A DNA stretch of 22,277 nucleotides from NCBI GenBank assembly GCA_964476045.1, contig CAYYYJ010000019.1, forward strand, positions 1 through 22,277, given 5' to 3'. The notes under the pieces were generated by a model, which ran no database searches, was not told the DNA's origin, and worked only from the letters and a program-made list of their open reading frames with translations. The DNA is from CAYYYJ01 sp964476045. GTDB lineage: Archaea > Aenigmatarchaeota > Aenigmatarchaeia > QMZP01 > JACQNV01. Positions 6,410 to 13,656 of this stretch are shown here, piece by piece (within the stretch, counting starts at the first letter, position 1; every line of letters begins with the position of its first letter). The position numbers and the translations under genes were made by a program.

Positions 6410-6622
6410 CTAGGCTATTTGGTATGCCTTTCCAGCCACCTTGAGCCCGCAAGATTTGCAAACCCATATGCCGGCAGCCTGCCTTTTAATAGAGTCTTTT
6501 AGGCAGCTAGGGCATTTTTTCTGGGCCTGCCTAATCTTGTCTATTGCAAGGACATTTTTTCTAATCCTAAGGCCGTACCTGACGCCAAATCTGCCGCTTG
6601 AACCAACTTTTTTCGTCTTCAT
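6410..6622 (-). CDS. rpl37ae: large ribosomal subunit protein eL43 (L37Ae)
   Basis: The 70-residue protein begins MKTKKVGSSGRFGVRYGLRI and has a zinc ribbon CPSC...CKSC followed by GLKVAGKAYQI. Both the start and the zinc-binding cysteines match L37Ae/eL43, a component of the 50S subunit near the E site in archaea and eukaryotes. It is slightly shorter than the common 80-90 residues because the C-terminal tail is trimmed. It is preceded by a 206-base spacer after rrp42 that contains a large nested palindrome. Confidence 0.93.
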   Translation of the reverse strand: MKTKKVGSSGRFGVRYGLRIRKNVLAIDKIRQAQKKCPSCLKDSIKRQAAGIWVCKSCGLKVAGKAYQIA

Positions 6623-6644
6623 ACAACTTTTTTACTAAATGGTT

Positions 6645-6731
6645 GAAGTTGATTTGAGACCAATTGGGATTCAGGTGGACACTGATCTTATCCAATTGGT
6701 TAGGATCAGTGTCGTCCCTTTAATCAACTTC
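6645..6731. repeat. nested double palindrome between rrp42 and rpl37ae
   Basis: An outer perfect 10-bp stem GAAGTTGATT (6645-6654) / AATCAACTTC (6722-6731) encloses an inner perfect 10-bp stem GACACTGATC (6678-6687) / GATCAGTGTC (6704-6713), whose loop contains the palindrome CCAATTGG. The same CCAATTGG occurs again at 6660-6667 and inside tRNA-Leu intron 4. In the minus-strand transcript it would be a long hairpin in the leader of rpl37ae. It is not a tRNA and no ORF fits. The rest of the spacer (6732-6828) is A/T-rich with a small CCTATT/AATAGG palindrome. Confidence 0.75.
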
Positions 6732-6828
6732 GTCCCTCTAAAGCTTAACCAAAAAACGGCTTCTTGTTTCCGCTTAAACTTTATGTCTTAATTTGGCACT
6801 GACTGCTTAAAAGCCTATTGAATAGGAG

Positions 6829-7596
6829 CTAGAGAAGTTTCCTTAATTGCTTCCCGAGCTCTATAGACTTCTCGAACATATGGTCCAATTGCTTGAGTGT
6901 GAACGGATCAACACCGCCTTTCTGCAGTGCGCATATGTTCCCATTGTCTTTAGTTCCGACAGTCAGCCTTGCTGTTGAAGCAACTTCTTCTTCTGTCAAT
7001 GCGTCCACGAAAAGGCTGTCTGCCATTTTTACATGGGTGACTGATACAGGTTTGCAGGTTAATGGGACTTTTGTCTTTGTTTTTTCTGTGGAGATGACCT
7101 TCCCGTCCTCAAACTTAGGCATCCTTGCGTCAAGTAACGCAGATACAGCTGCAAGCGTGCTCGCATCCAGAAGGTTTCCGCCATCGTCAAGCATGTAAAT
7201 ATCGACATTCACTACCCAGACCTTTTCTTTTTCAGTAATGCACAATTTCTCGACATCTATTGAATGGCTTTCTCTGATGCTTCTATCAACAACTCTTGCT
7301 AGTTCAACAGCATTCTCATTTGGCGGCCCTGACCTGAATTCAGGTGAAGCGAGTGGGGAGAACTCTGCGCCGACTATCAGAACTCCTTCATTCGGAGTGT
7401 CTTCGAAAGGAGCTTTCACTTCCATCTTTACTCCAGCCATTACTTGAGTTGAACCGATTTTTACTAACGCAGACCCTTCAGCTTTGTCTATTATGCCTTT
7501 TTGTATTTCAATTTTCCTGAATTCGTCTTCTTTTCTCCCATCAGTTCTTATTGACCTCTTTGCGAGATCGAGTATGTAGTCATTTTTAGTGCTCAT
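6829..7596 (-). CDS. rrp42: exosome core subunit Rrp42 (non-catalytic RNase PH-like)
   Basis: The 255-residue protein has the RNase PH fold of archaeal Rrp42: RSIRTDGRKEDEFRKIEI near residue 15, then SPEFRSGPPNENAVELARVVDR, and DIYMLDDGGNLLDASTLAA. Rrp42 alternates with Rrp41 in the hexameric exosome ring. It lacks the catalytic aspartates but helps bind RNA and is needed for Rrp41 activity. The start ATG follows a GAGGAG ribosome-binding site that overlaps the stop of rrp41, so translation is coupled. Length is normal for the family (about 260). Confidence 0.95.
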   Translation of the reverse strand: MSTKNDYILDLAKRSIRTDGRKEDEFRKIEIQKGIIDKAEGSALVKIGSTQVMAGVKMEVKAPFEDTPNEGVLIVGAEFSPLASPEFRSGPPNENAVELARVVDRSIRESHSIDVEKLCITEKEKVWVVNVDIYMLDDGGNLLDASTLAAVSALLDARMPKFEDGKVISTEKTKTKVPLTCKPVSVTHVKMADSLFVDALTEEEVASTARLTVGTKDNGNICALQKGGVDPFTLKQLDHMFEKSIELGKQLRKLL

Positions 7597-7605
7597 AATT
7601 TCTCC

Positions 7606-8313
7606 TCATACAATACTTGTTTTAACCTGATCAATCCATCGCTCTTTCAGGGCCTGTTTTTGCTTTTCGTAAATTATTTCGCAGCCTTTTATTGCGAGGT
7701 TCAGGACGCCTTTCACATCTTTTAATGGCATGTCTCCGTCCATCTGCAGCAGAGAGATCTTATTCTCCCGCGGTATGTATGCTATTGGCAAATCGCAGTC
7801 TGTCATCTCCTCTTCTTTTCCAGCCAGATCCAAGACATACTCACCGTCTATCTTGCCTGCCGATACGCTGCAGACAAGGTCTTTCATCGGTATTCCTGCG
7901 TCTGCGAGTGCTACGGAAGCTGCATTTATTGCTGCTGTGCGTGTGCCTGCCTCTGCCTGAAGTATTGCAACATGCACTTCTATCCCTGCTTTTGGAAATT
8001 CCTCTAAGCAAATTACAGGCTCCAAAGCCAACCTCATCACTTTCGAGATCTCTGTGCTTCTTCTGCTGTTTCCCGGCCTTATCCTGTCTTCTGTCGAAAA
8101 CGGCAACATCACATATTGCGCTTCAAGCAGTGCTCTCGTCGGTATCTGCTGGTGTTTTGAGAATAATCTTTTTGGCCCATATACTGCAGCCAAAGCTGTT
8201 GTTCTGCCTAATTTAACAAGGGCTGATCCTTGAGCCCTTTCCAAGACACCTGCTTTTATTACAAGTTGCCTCAGTTCTTCAGGTTTTCTGCCATCAATCC
8301 TTTTTGTAACCAT
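7606..8313 (-). CDS. rrp41: exosome catalytic subunit Rrp41
   Basis: The 235-residue RNase PH-like protein carries RIDGRKPEELRQ at the start, the phosphate/RNA-binding RPGNSRRSTEIS with R84-R85, and EMTDCDLPIAYIP with D172 and D174, equivalent to the catalytic aspartates of Sulfolobus Rrp41. It degrades RNA 3'-5' by phosphorolysis, releasing nucleoside diphosphates, and can add A-rich tails in reverse. All key residues are present, so an active exosome is expected. It starts 32 bases after the end of rrp4, behind an A/T-rich AAAGTTTAAG box that may allow some independent transcription. Confidence 0.96.
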   Translation of the reverse strand: MVTKRIDGRKPEELRQLVIKAGVLERAQGSALVKLGRTTALAAVYGPKRLFSKHQQIPTRALLEAQYVMLPFSTEDRIRPGNSRRSTEISKVMRLALEPVICLEEFPKAGIEVHVAILQAEAGTRTAAINAASVALADAGIPMKDLVCSVSAGKIDGEYVLDLAGKEEEMTDCDLPIAYIPRENKISLLQMDGDMPLKDVKGVLNLAIKGCEIIYEKQKQALKERWIDQVKTSIV

Positions 8314-8345
8314 ATATTTTTGCTTAAACTTTTTATCAAAAAAGT

Positions 8346-9119
8346 TTATTCTAAGCCTCCTTCTTTCATCTCTTCCATCGGAGCTTGTTCTTCGGCGAAA
8401 GGTTGGCCTGGTGGCAATGGGGGCGCATTTTCATTCAAGAATTTCTCGATCATATCTGTCAGCCCTTCTTTATGGGACTCTTTCTCGACCATTTTTATCA
8501 CAGTTGTTGCTAGCGATTCGTCTCCGCCTTGCAGCCAAATTGTCCCGTTCTGTCCAACAACAATGTTGCTCCCTGTCCTTCTTTTTATCATGCTGATCAT
8601 GGATCCCTGTTTTCCAATAACTCTGGGAACTTTAACTGCTTCTACATGGATTATTTTTCCACCGGAAAGTTTCCTGGCCCGGTCATCTTGCATAGAAAGC
8701 CCAATGCCCTGGTTGTTGACAGAGAAAACTTTTACATAGATAAGGTCTCCTACGCTGTAGATTCTAGTGAGATCTGTTCCAGGCCTTACAAACCCCCTTA
8801 TACCTGAAAGCGATAAGTAAGAGCTATGGGGCGCTTGCAGATTTACAAACCAGCCATTTGCCTGGATGTCTTCAACCTCTCCGATAACCATATCGCCTGC
8901 CTGTGGTATGTATCCGCCTGACAAAGGCACGACAGAGATCACATGACCTTCAAGATGTACGATCCCCAATCTTTTTGAGTATATGGAATCTGCGTCTCTG
9001 AATGTATTTCTGCCTGGCAAATATTCCATTGAACTCACTATCTTGTCACCAGGAACTACGAATTCTTTTTCTGCTTTTATTAAATTATTTTTTATTTCCT
9101 CTTTAATTTCTTCGGCCAT
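8346..9119 (-). CDS. rrp4: exosome RNA-binding cap subunit Rrp4
   Basis: From the ATG at 9119 the protein has 257 residues: an N-terminal domain (EFVVPGDKI), a central S1 domain (GEVEDIQANGWFVNL, then IYSVGDLIYVKVFSV) and a KH domain with VPRVIGKQGSMI (GKQG as the G-x-x-G loop). Rrp4 trimers cap the Rrp41/Rrp42 ring and feed RNA, especially A-rich RNA, into the pore. A frame from 9146 would need a TTG start and adds KLFLKIY-type filler, so the ATG is preferred. The last 30 residues are Pro/Glu-rich (PPLPPGQ, MEEMKEGG), an unstructured tail. Confidence 0.95.
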   Translation of the reverse strand: MAEEIKEEIKNNLIKAEKEFVVPGDKIVSSMEYLPGRNTFRDADSIYSKRLGIVHLEGHVISVVPLSGGYIPQAGDMVIGEVEDIQANGWFVNLQAPHSSYLSLSGIRGFVRPGTDLTRIYSVGDLIYVKVFSVNNQGIGLSMQDDRARKLSGGKIIHVEAVKVPRVIGKQGSMISMIKRRTGSNIVVGQNGTIWLQGGDESLATTVIKMVEKESHKEGLTDMIEKFLNENAPPLPPGQPFAEEQAPMEEMKEGGLE

Positions 9120-9180
9120 ATAAATTTTTAAGAAAAGTTTAATCAAAGTTAAACTCTATCTTTATTCAACCTCCTAAATG

Positions 9181-9885
9181 TTATATTGTCTCCCTTTTGA
9201 TAATCTTAACTTCTGCCTTTCCAGCTGTCATCCCATTTACCTTATCGTATAAAGCTGTCTGTAAACCAGCTGATATGGTAAGCATTACAATCCATGAAGA
9301 AGATGTCCATTCCTCTTTTTCTATGTCTCCGAACTCCCTTAAGGTATGGCCAGCTTTCCCTGCAATCTCCACAGGTATTTTCACGGCAACAGTGACCTTT
9401 TCAAAGGCTATTGGTATTATTGGCTGTAACTTATTAATAACTTGAGGTACCTGGTCAGCTGCCGATCTAAAGGGATCTATGTCCAGATGGGTCTGCTCCA
9501 TCGCATTCAATATCCTCTGTTGGGGATGGGGTATATGGGTTTTTGGGTCCACGCCTTGCCGGGAAATTATGGAAGCGATCTCAATTCTTTTAGCGTCTAA
9601 CATCTTTCTTCTCTGTTCTGTCGTGAGCTGCACGTCCCCCTCTTTGATTATTGTGGTCGCAATTCTGAAGATGTCAGTTGTCTCAAAGCCCTTTTTCAGG
9701 TCTTCGTTCGATAACTTCTCCCCCTTTCTTGCGTCCTTGAATATCTGGTTGACAGCTAAGATATTTTCAATAGAATAAGGCTTCCCTTTCTTGAATTCGA
9801 GGGCTTTGTCTGGATCAACCAGTATTTCAAAAATAGTTCCGTTCCTTGTAATTCTCGCTATAACTGCTTGTTCAATAGTAACCAT
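9181..9885 (-). CDS. sdo1: ribosome maturation protein SBDS / Sdo1
   Basis: From ATG 9885 the 234-residue protein begins MVTIEQAVIARITRNGTIFE and shows the three SBDS domains: the N-terminal FYSH domain with RKGEKLSNEDLKKGFETTDI, a helical middle with LTTEQRRKMLDAKRIEIASI and HIPHPQQRILNAMEQ, and a C-terminal ferredoxin-like domain. In eukaryotes SBDS with EFL1 releases eIF6 from the 60S subunit; archaeal homologues bind the large subunit. A longer frame to 9918 needs a TTG start. It lies between psmA and rrp4, as in most archaea. Confidence 0.94.
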   Translation of the reverse strand: MVTIEQAVIARITRNGTIFEILVDPDKALEFKKGKPYSIENILAVNQIFKDARKGEKLSNEDLKKGFETTDIFRIATTIIKEGDVQLTTEQRRKMLDAKRIEIASIISRQGVDPKTHIPHPQQRILNAMEQTHLDIDPFRSAADQVPQVINKLQPIIPIAFEKVTVAVKIPVEIAGKAGHTLREFGDIEKEEWTSSSWIVMLTISAGLQTALYDKVNGMTAGKAEVKIIKRETI

Positions 9886-9975
9886 ATATAAGATATTAGA
9901 AATAGATTCCACAACCAATAAAACCTATTTCGTCCATCGAATGATTATAAAATTACTAAAACCAGACACAAACTC

Positions 9976-10677
9976 TCACACCCTCTTGGTGATCTCCCCA
10001 TCTGACATTCTTGTGAATTCTTTAGCTGTAATGACTGTGATCTCCATTTCGCCTGTTTTAGCGTCCTTCTCCCCTGCTTTCAGGGCCTCCAAAGCAAGTT
10101 TTACTGCATCATCTACTGTCATCTTTGCCTTATAGCCTGTCTCGAGGACTCTCTTTGCTTTGTCAGATCCTCTTCCAATGGATTGTGCAAACCATTCGAT
10201 GACTGTGCCTGATGGATCTGTCTCAAATAGTTTAGAACCTGTGTCATCTACGCCTCCGATTAGGAACCCTACTCCGAAAGGGCGCACGCCAGCATATTGG
10301 GTAACAACATGTTTTCTGTCAGCAATGAATTTTGTTAAGCTTGCTATAGAAATTGGGGATCCAAAAGTTATTTTGTTTACCTGGGATTTTACTCTTGCGT
10401 ATTCGACAAGGTCCCTTGCATCCGCAAGAAGCCCGGATGTTGTAATGCCAGCATGGTCATCTATTTGGTATATTTTCTTGTGGGAATCTTCAACCAGTAA
10501 TGGAGCGCTCGTCTTGATTGCGCCTAAAATAACTGCATCCTGAATTTTCAAACCCAAAGAAGTGGTCCCTTTTTTGACTGCCTGCCTGGCGTACTCAACC
10601 TGCAACAGCCTTCCGTCTGGGGAGAAGACTGTTATTGCCCTGTCATAAGCCATGTAGCTTGGCGGTACTGGTTGCAT
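9976..10677 (-). CDS. psmA: proteasome subunit alpha
   Basis: From ATG 10677 the 233-residue protein starts MQPVPPSYMAYDRAITVFSP and continues DGRLLQVEYARQAVKKGTT, the alpha-subunit signature. The N-terminal helix and YDR motif form the gate of the 20S particle, where seven alpha subunits make each outer ring. A frame from 10716 adds 13 residues from a TTG start, but those codons are simply the antisense of a hairpin element placed directly upstream, so the ATG is the true start. The gene heads the SBDS-exosome superoperon; its beta partner is encoded separately at 13906. Confidence 0.95.
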   Translation of the reverse strand: MQPVPPSYMAYDRAITVFSPDGRLLQVEYARQAVKKGTTSLGLKIQDAVILGAIKTSAPLLVEDSHKKIYQIDDHAGITTSGLLADARDLVEYARVKSQVNKITFGSPISIASLTKFIADRKHVVTQYAGVRPFGVGFLIGGVDDTGSKLFETDPSGTVIEWFAQSIGRGSDKAKRVLETGYKAKMTVDDAVKLALEALKAGEKDAKTGEMEITVITAKEFTRMSDGEITKRV

Positions 10678-10680
10678 GTC

Positions 10681-10731
10681 TAGCCTTTTCTTCCAAGAAA
10701 AGGCTACAGTACCCAAAAGAAGGATTTACGT
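10681..10731 (+). repeat. hairpin element directly upstream of psmA (divergent family copy)
   Basis: TAGCCTTTTCTT-CC-AAGAAAAGGCTA is a perfect 12-bp inverted repeat with a two-base centre (10681-10706), followed by CAGTACCCAAAAGAAGGATTTAC. The order (Y-strand, CC, R-strand, then CCCAAAAGAAgG and TTTAC) matches the elements in tRNA-Leu introns 1 and 4 and before aCPSF1. It lies three bases before the psmA start codon, in the opposite orientation to the gene. Confidence 0.6.
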
Positions 10732-10778
10732 AACCTTTTCAATGGAAAAATCTGATTTTACTTATATTAGTATATAGT

Positions 10779-10788
10779 ATTTATAAAT
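10779..10788 (-). promoter_or_regulatory. probable psmA promoter (TATA box)
   Basis: ATTTATAAAT is a perfect palindromic TATA-like box, about 100 bases before the psmA ATG. Transcription would begin near 10755 and give a leader of about 75 bases that includes the hairpin element, unlike the leaderless pattern seen at neighbouring genes. Confidence 0.5.
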
Positions 10789-10803
10789 AGGGATACCTTC
10801 CTG

Positions 10804-11625
10804 TCAATCAACTGCCAATTTAACCTTGTTCCCTGTTTCCAAGCCCATCCCTTTTTCAAAAAACCCTTTCTTCACTGTTCCCAGACAGATCCCTTTTCCT
10901 ATGCTGGTTGTAAGCCCGACTTCCTGCATGCCTGAAAACAATTTCTCTTTTTCCAATACTTCTTCTCTTTGGTTGAATTTCATTTTAACAATTTTTCTAG
11001 AAACCTGCCCAGAATACGCCTTCATCCTCGCAACGATTTCCTGCCCTGTATAGCACCCTTTTGTGTAGCTTATAATATTTTCCAGGCCCAGATCCAAGAT
11101 CATATAAGTATTATCATAATCTTTCCCAAATTCCAGGATTCTGTTGCCTGTCCTGAATTGCTCGTATTCTTCCTTATCCATCTCATCAAATCCTTTTTCT
11201 TTCAGGGATTTTTTGAACTCTTCGCTCAAGCCTCTCCTTATCAGTATCTCAGGGTTTTTCGAGATTGGATTTTTTAAAATTGTTTCCCGCTCCGCAAAAA
11301 AGCCCTCAGATCCAAATAAAGAAAAGACGCAAAAGTCTTTACTCAGATCCCCTGTTTTGCACTCGCTAAACCCTGCCAGATCCTTCAGATACGCAAAAAG
11401 GTTTGTATGGGCAGAAAAATCAGATTGGATTAAAAAATAGTTTTCTATATTGTAAATAGAAGAGACAGACAAAACCTTTCCAAACCTGTCCAGAAAGGCA
11501 GCGCCAATTCCAGATCCTGGCTTCAAGCTGTTCAAATCATTAGTGCAGATGCCCTGCAAAAATTCCTTTGATTTTTCACCTGAAATTTTTATAAGGCTGT
11601 ATTCCAAACAGATAAATTTGCCCAT
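10804..11625 (-). CDS. YgfZ/IBA57-like folate-binding protein (GcvT fold)
   Basis: The 273-residue protein has the YgfZ hallmark KGCYTGQE (K189-E196, with the conserved cysteine C191), preceded by the GcvT-like first half (ISGEKSKEFLQGICTNDLNSL, FLDRFGKVL). YgfZ and IBA57 bind folate and support assembly or repair of Fe-S clusters in certain enzymes, and in E. coli tRNA modification by MiaB. The length suits the family, although the C-terminal barrel looks short. It is on the same strand as psmA, 126 bases upstream, and is divergent from the gene at 11692. Which Fe-S enzymes it serves here is unknown. Confidence 0.85.
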   Translation of the reverse strand: MGKFICLEYSLIKISGEKSKEFLQGICTNDLNSLKPGSGIGAAFLDRFGKVLSVSSIYNIENYFLIQSDFSAHTNLFAYLKDLAGFSECKTGDLSKDFCVFSLFGSEGFFAERETILKNPISKNPEILIRRGLSEEFKKSLKEKGFDEMDKEEYEQFRTGNRILEFGKDYDNTYMILDLGLENIISYTKGCYTGQEIVARMKAYSGQVSRKIVKMKFNQREEVLEKEKLFSGMQEVGLTTSIGKGICLGTVKKGFFEKGMGLETGNKVKLAVD

Positions 11626-11654
11626 AAAGATGTTATTACCTAACTTTTATTTCT

Positions 11655-11666
11655 ATCTATATAGAT
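11655..11666. promoter_or_regulatory. palindromic TATA element shared by divergent genes
   Basis: ATCTATATAGAT is a perfect 12-bp palindrome between the start codons of the YgfZ-like gene (11625, minus) and the unknown gene (11692, plus). Its centre is about 35 and 31 bases from the two ATGs, so one TATA box could serve leaderless transcripts in both directions. Confidence 0.45.
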
Positions 11667-11691
11667 TAGTAAAATCAGGTTAAAGATAACT

Positions 11692-12411
11692 ATGAACGAT
11701 TATTGGAAATCCCATATAGAACATGAAGTGTCTCGCCAATGTTCGAATAGACCTGGCAGGCTTGTTTTAAAGGGCCAGTTGTTTAGAGATTTAGCCTCTT
11801 ATGAAAATCCAGAAGCCAAATCCCGTGATGGAGCTATAGATTATAGAAAATTGAGCGGAATGATAAGCGTCAGATGGAAAGCTGAGATAACTATCCCAGT
11901 AAACGGCAACAGAAGTTTGCATTATATAGATATCGAGCCGTCGGCTGTTGTGTTCAGGCCAGATTTAGTTCAGGCAGGCCACCTCGACCGCTTTTTACAA
12001 AACCTGAATAGACTATATGAAAACGACGAAGCCTATTTCGGTGAACCTCAAAGAGAAAAAGGAGAACTTGTTGCTGATGGATCTATATACCCAAAACCAG
12101 TTTTCGCCAGTGATAATATAGGCAAACATTTTGTAGTTATCGATGAAGCAGCGGGAACTGTCACAGTTAATGTCAAAAAAATCCTAGACGAGAAAGGAGA
12201 CCTCACAGCCTGCGCACAGGAGGCTTTTCAATATGCAAAAAATTTGCCGCGTCACTTGAACGATCCGCACAGAAGAGTCCGCTCATTAACATTAAGGGTT
12301 GCTCCCAGAAGGCTCAGCTTCACTGTAGAAGATCCTGGCCTCGATGTTAAATCTACACCAGTGGTCTTGTTGAGACAAACTGCAGGAGCCCTTTTAGATC
12401 TGGTATTCTAA
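11692..12411 (+). CDS. hypothetical protein, 239 aa
   Basis: I do not recognise this protein. It is soluble, without signal peptide or membrane helices. Residues 50-85 (GMISVRWKAEITIPVNGNRS, then a LHYIDIEPS strand) and 130-155 look beta-rich, while 165-200 is helical. It has an odd His/Arg segment RHLNDPHRRVRSLTLRVAPRR near 197-217. The composition suggests nucleic-acid binding, but that is a guess. Its style (no cysteine clusters, many short beta segments, R-rich loops) resembles the unknown proteins at 13000 and 17058. The ATG is about 31 bases after the palindromic TATA box. Confidence 0.75.
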   Translation: MNDYWKSHIEHEVSRQCSNRPGRLVLKGQLFRDLASYENPEAKSRDGAIDYRKLSGMISVRWKAEITIPVNGNRSLHYIDIEPSAVVFRPDLVQAGHLDRFLQNLNRLYENDEAYFGEPQREKGELVADGSIYPKPVFASDNIGKHFVVIDEAAGTVTVNVKKILDEKGDLTACAQEAFQYAKNLPRHLNDPHRRVRSLTLRVAPRRLSFTVEDPGLDVKSTPVVLLRQTAGALLDLVF

Positions 12412-12431
12412 ATTACGACATCTGGAAAAAA

Positions 12432-12440
12432 GTTTATATA
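12432..12440 (+). promoter_or_regulatory. TATA box for the structured leader / unknown operon
   Basis: GTTTATATA is a strong archaeal TATA box. Transcription would begin near 12462, so the operon starting at 12708 would have a leader of roughly 245 bases. Confidence 0.6.
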
Positions 12441-12461
12441 CATCTGCAGCAAAATATATTA

Positions 12462-12707
12462 CCATATGGAAAGCATTAAAGGGACGAAACTGATTTCAGA
12501 AGGATTGGTTAGCAAACCAGTTTCTAGCCTTCTTTGTAAATCCTATAAAGCCTGGAATTTTGTTACACTTGGCTTTTCCATTATCAATAACCACAAGCTC
12601 TGAGCGCCAATAAACCGCGGCTTGTGAATTATTTCTGTTGGATTTTTTCTGAAGAAGCTCGTTGGTTTATTCTCGCGCTGCTAGCTCTAGGTTAAAAGGA
12701 GGAAAAT
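12462..12707 (+). promoter_or_regulatory. structured 5' leader (riboswitch-like) or small RNA
   Basis: This 246-base stretch holds several stems: GAAACTG/CAGTTTC (12486-12492 with 12518-12524), TGGTT/AACCA nested within it, AGCC/GGCT near 12549-12574, and CACAAGC/GCTTGTG (12592-12598 with 12620-12626). The loop of the last stem (GCGCCAATAAACC, 12604-12616) is complementary to GGTTTATT...GCGC at 12664-12678, so it can form either a pseudoknot or an alternative stem. A consensus AGGAGG (12697-12702) follows just before the ATG at 12708. No known riboswitch class is recognised. Confidence 0.5.
12466..12603 (+). CDS. possible 45-aa leader peptide (doubtful)
   Basis: An ATG sits almost exactly at the predicted transcription start and opens 45 codons (MESIKGTKLISEGLVSKPVS at the start, ending NNHKL). 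The position fits leaderless translation. However, the same bases form several strong stem-loops, so it may be non-coding RNA. No family is recognised. If translated, ribosomes would run through the first hairpins and stop at 12603, immediately before the alternative stem at 12604, which is reminiscent of attenuation. Confidence 0.3.
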   Translation: MESIKGTKLISEGLVSKPVSSLLCKSYKAWNFVTLGFSIINNHKL

Positions 12708-13007
12708 ATGTCAACAGCAGTTGCAGAAGAAGTTGGATTTGAACTCAGGAGATTGAGAAAGTTCTCAAAAGAAATCAGAGAAGCGCCTACAACTCTCCAT
12801 GTCTACGGACCAAATGGCCCAAAGACGTCTTACTCTTTTACACCTTATGGATCTATGAGAAAAGTTGTTGTAGGGAATCAACGTGGAGATTATCAGACAA
12901 TAAGATGGCCAGAAGCCGGTTCTCAACGAGTTCTACATGATTACGGCGTTCTCACAGGCGGCTTAAGAAAATGGACACTTGTAGGAGAAGATAATTTTGA
13001 TGGATAA
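12708..13007 (+). CDS. hypothetical protein, 99 aa, first gene of an unknown operon
   Basis: The small soluble protein begins with a helix rich in Glu/Arg (EEVGFELRRLRKFSKEIREA) and then a beta-rich part with TTLHVYGPNGPKTSYSFTPYG and RKWTLVGEDNFDG. No family is recognised. A near-perfect AGGAGG six bases before the ATG decides the start. The next ORF overlaps its end by eight bases, so the two are translationally coupled. The leader upstream is highly structured. The GPNGP stretch is not a Walker motif. Confidence 0.7.
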   Translation: MSTAVAEEVGFELRRLRKFSKEIREAPTTLHVYGPNGPKTSYSFTPYGSMRKVVVGNQRGDYQTIRWPEAGSQRVLHDYGVLTGGLRKWTLVGEDNFDG

Positions 13008-13656
13008 TATGTCTGATGTAAAAGATCTGCAGGTTAAAGAAATAAGGGGAAATATTTCCAGACAGCTCGCTATAGCTAGATACACGCCTTTTGGAGATCC
13101 AAGATATGGCAGCCTCCAAATCTCTTTTCCAGTTTACAGAGACGGAGCAGGAGGACTCAGAGGAAAATTCTATGAGGCCAGAATATCCTGCGTACTTGAA
13201 TTCCCGCGAAATTCCAGTGACGGTTTTTTGACAAGTGTTGTAGTAGAAAATTCGGATAGAGATCAGCTCACAGGAACTTTTCCCGACAAAGATCTGGCTA
13301 GAGTAGTTGAAGAATTATCAAGGATCTCTGGTAAAGATGTAAGACTTGAAAGAAGAGCAGGAGATGCTTATTCAGGTTCGTATTGTGGATGTCGTGGGGA
13401 AGATTCAATACTCCTTTCCCAAGAAGAGTCTGGAATTGTTTTAGAATTAGCCGACCCTGGATTAAGAATTAGAAGAAGGAATTCCAGAAATTTAGGCGAT
13501 CTGACAGTAACTCTTTTCGATGTTATGTTAAGTTCGAGGAAAAAACCAGTCAGTTATGGGCAAACAGGCTACGAAAGAACTAACAATACCACCATTGGAA
13601 AAGTAACTGCAGAAAGTTTTGAGGAAGAAAGAAGGAGGTCGGTGTATGGAAGATAA
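13000..13656 (+). CDS. hypothetical protein, 218 aa, second gene of the unknown operon
   Basis: I do not recognise this protein. It is soluble and beta-rich (residues 20-75: IARYTPFGDPRYGSLQISFP and a following FYEARISCVLEFP strand), with a Cys pair SYCGCRGED near 125 and an Arg run GLRIRRRNSRN near 157. The ATG at 13000 follows AGGAG by 12 bases; an ATG at 13009 is an alternative, and the TTG at 12997 is unlikely. It overlaps both neighbours (8 and 11 bases). TPFGDPRYGSL resembles FTPYGS of the preceding protein and RYRVGDPEITYL of the following one only loosely. Confidence 0.7.
   Translation: MDNMSDVKDLQVKEIRGNISRQLAIARYTPFGDPRYGSLQISFPVYRDGAGGLRGKFYEARISCVLEFPRNSSDGFLTSVVVENSDRDQLTGTFPDKDLARVVEELSRISGKDVRLERRAGDAYSGSYCGCRGEDSILLSQEESGIVLELADPGLRIRRRNSRNLGDLTVTLFDVMLSSRKKPVSYGQTGYERTNNTTIGKVTAESFEEERRRSVYGR

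Noticed and set aside
10678..10716. PsmA N-terminal extension GTVAFSWKKRLD
   Set aside because: It needs a TTG start and is the antisense translation of the hairpin element; the ATG at 10677 gives the normal family start.
12466..12707. tRNA, RNase P RNA or H/ACA RNA in the leader
   Set aside because: I find no cloverleaf, no conserved P4-like core and no clearly placed ACA box, so I leave it as an unclassified structured leader.
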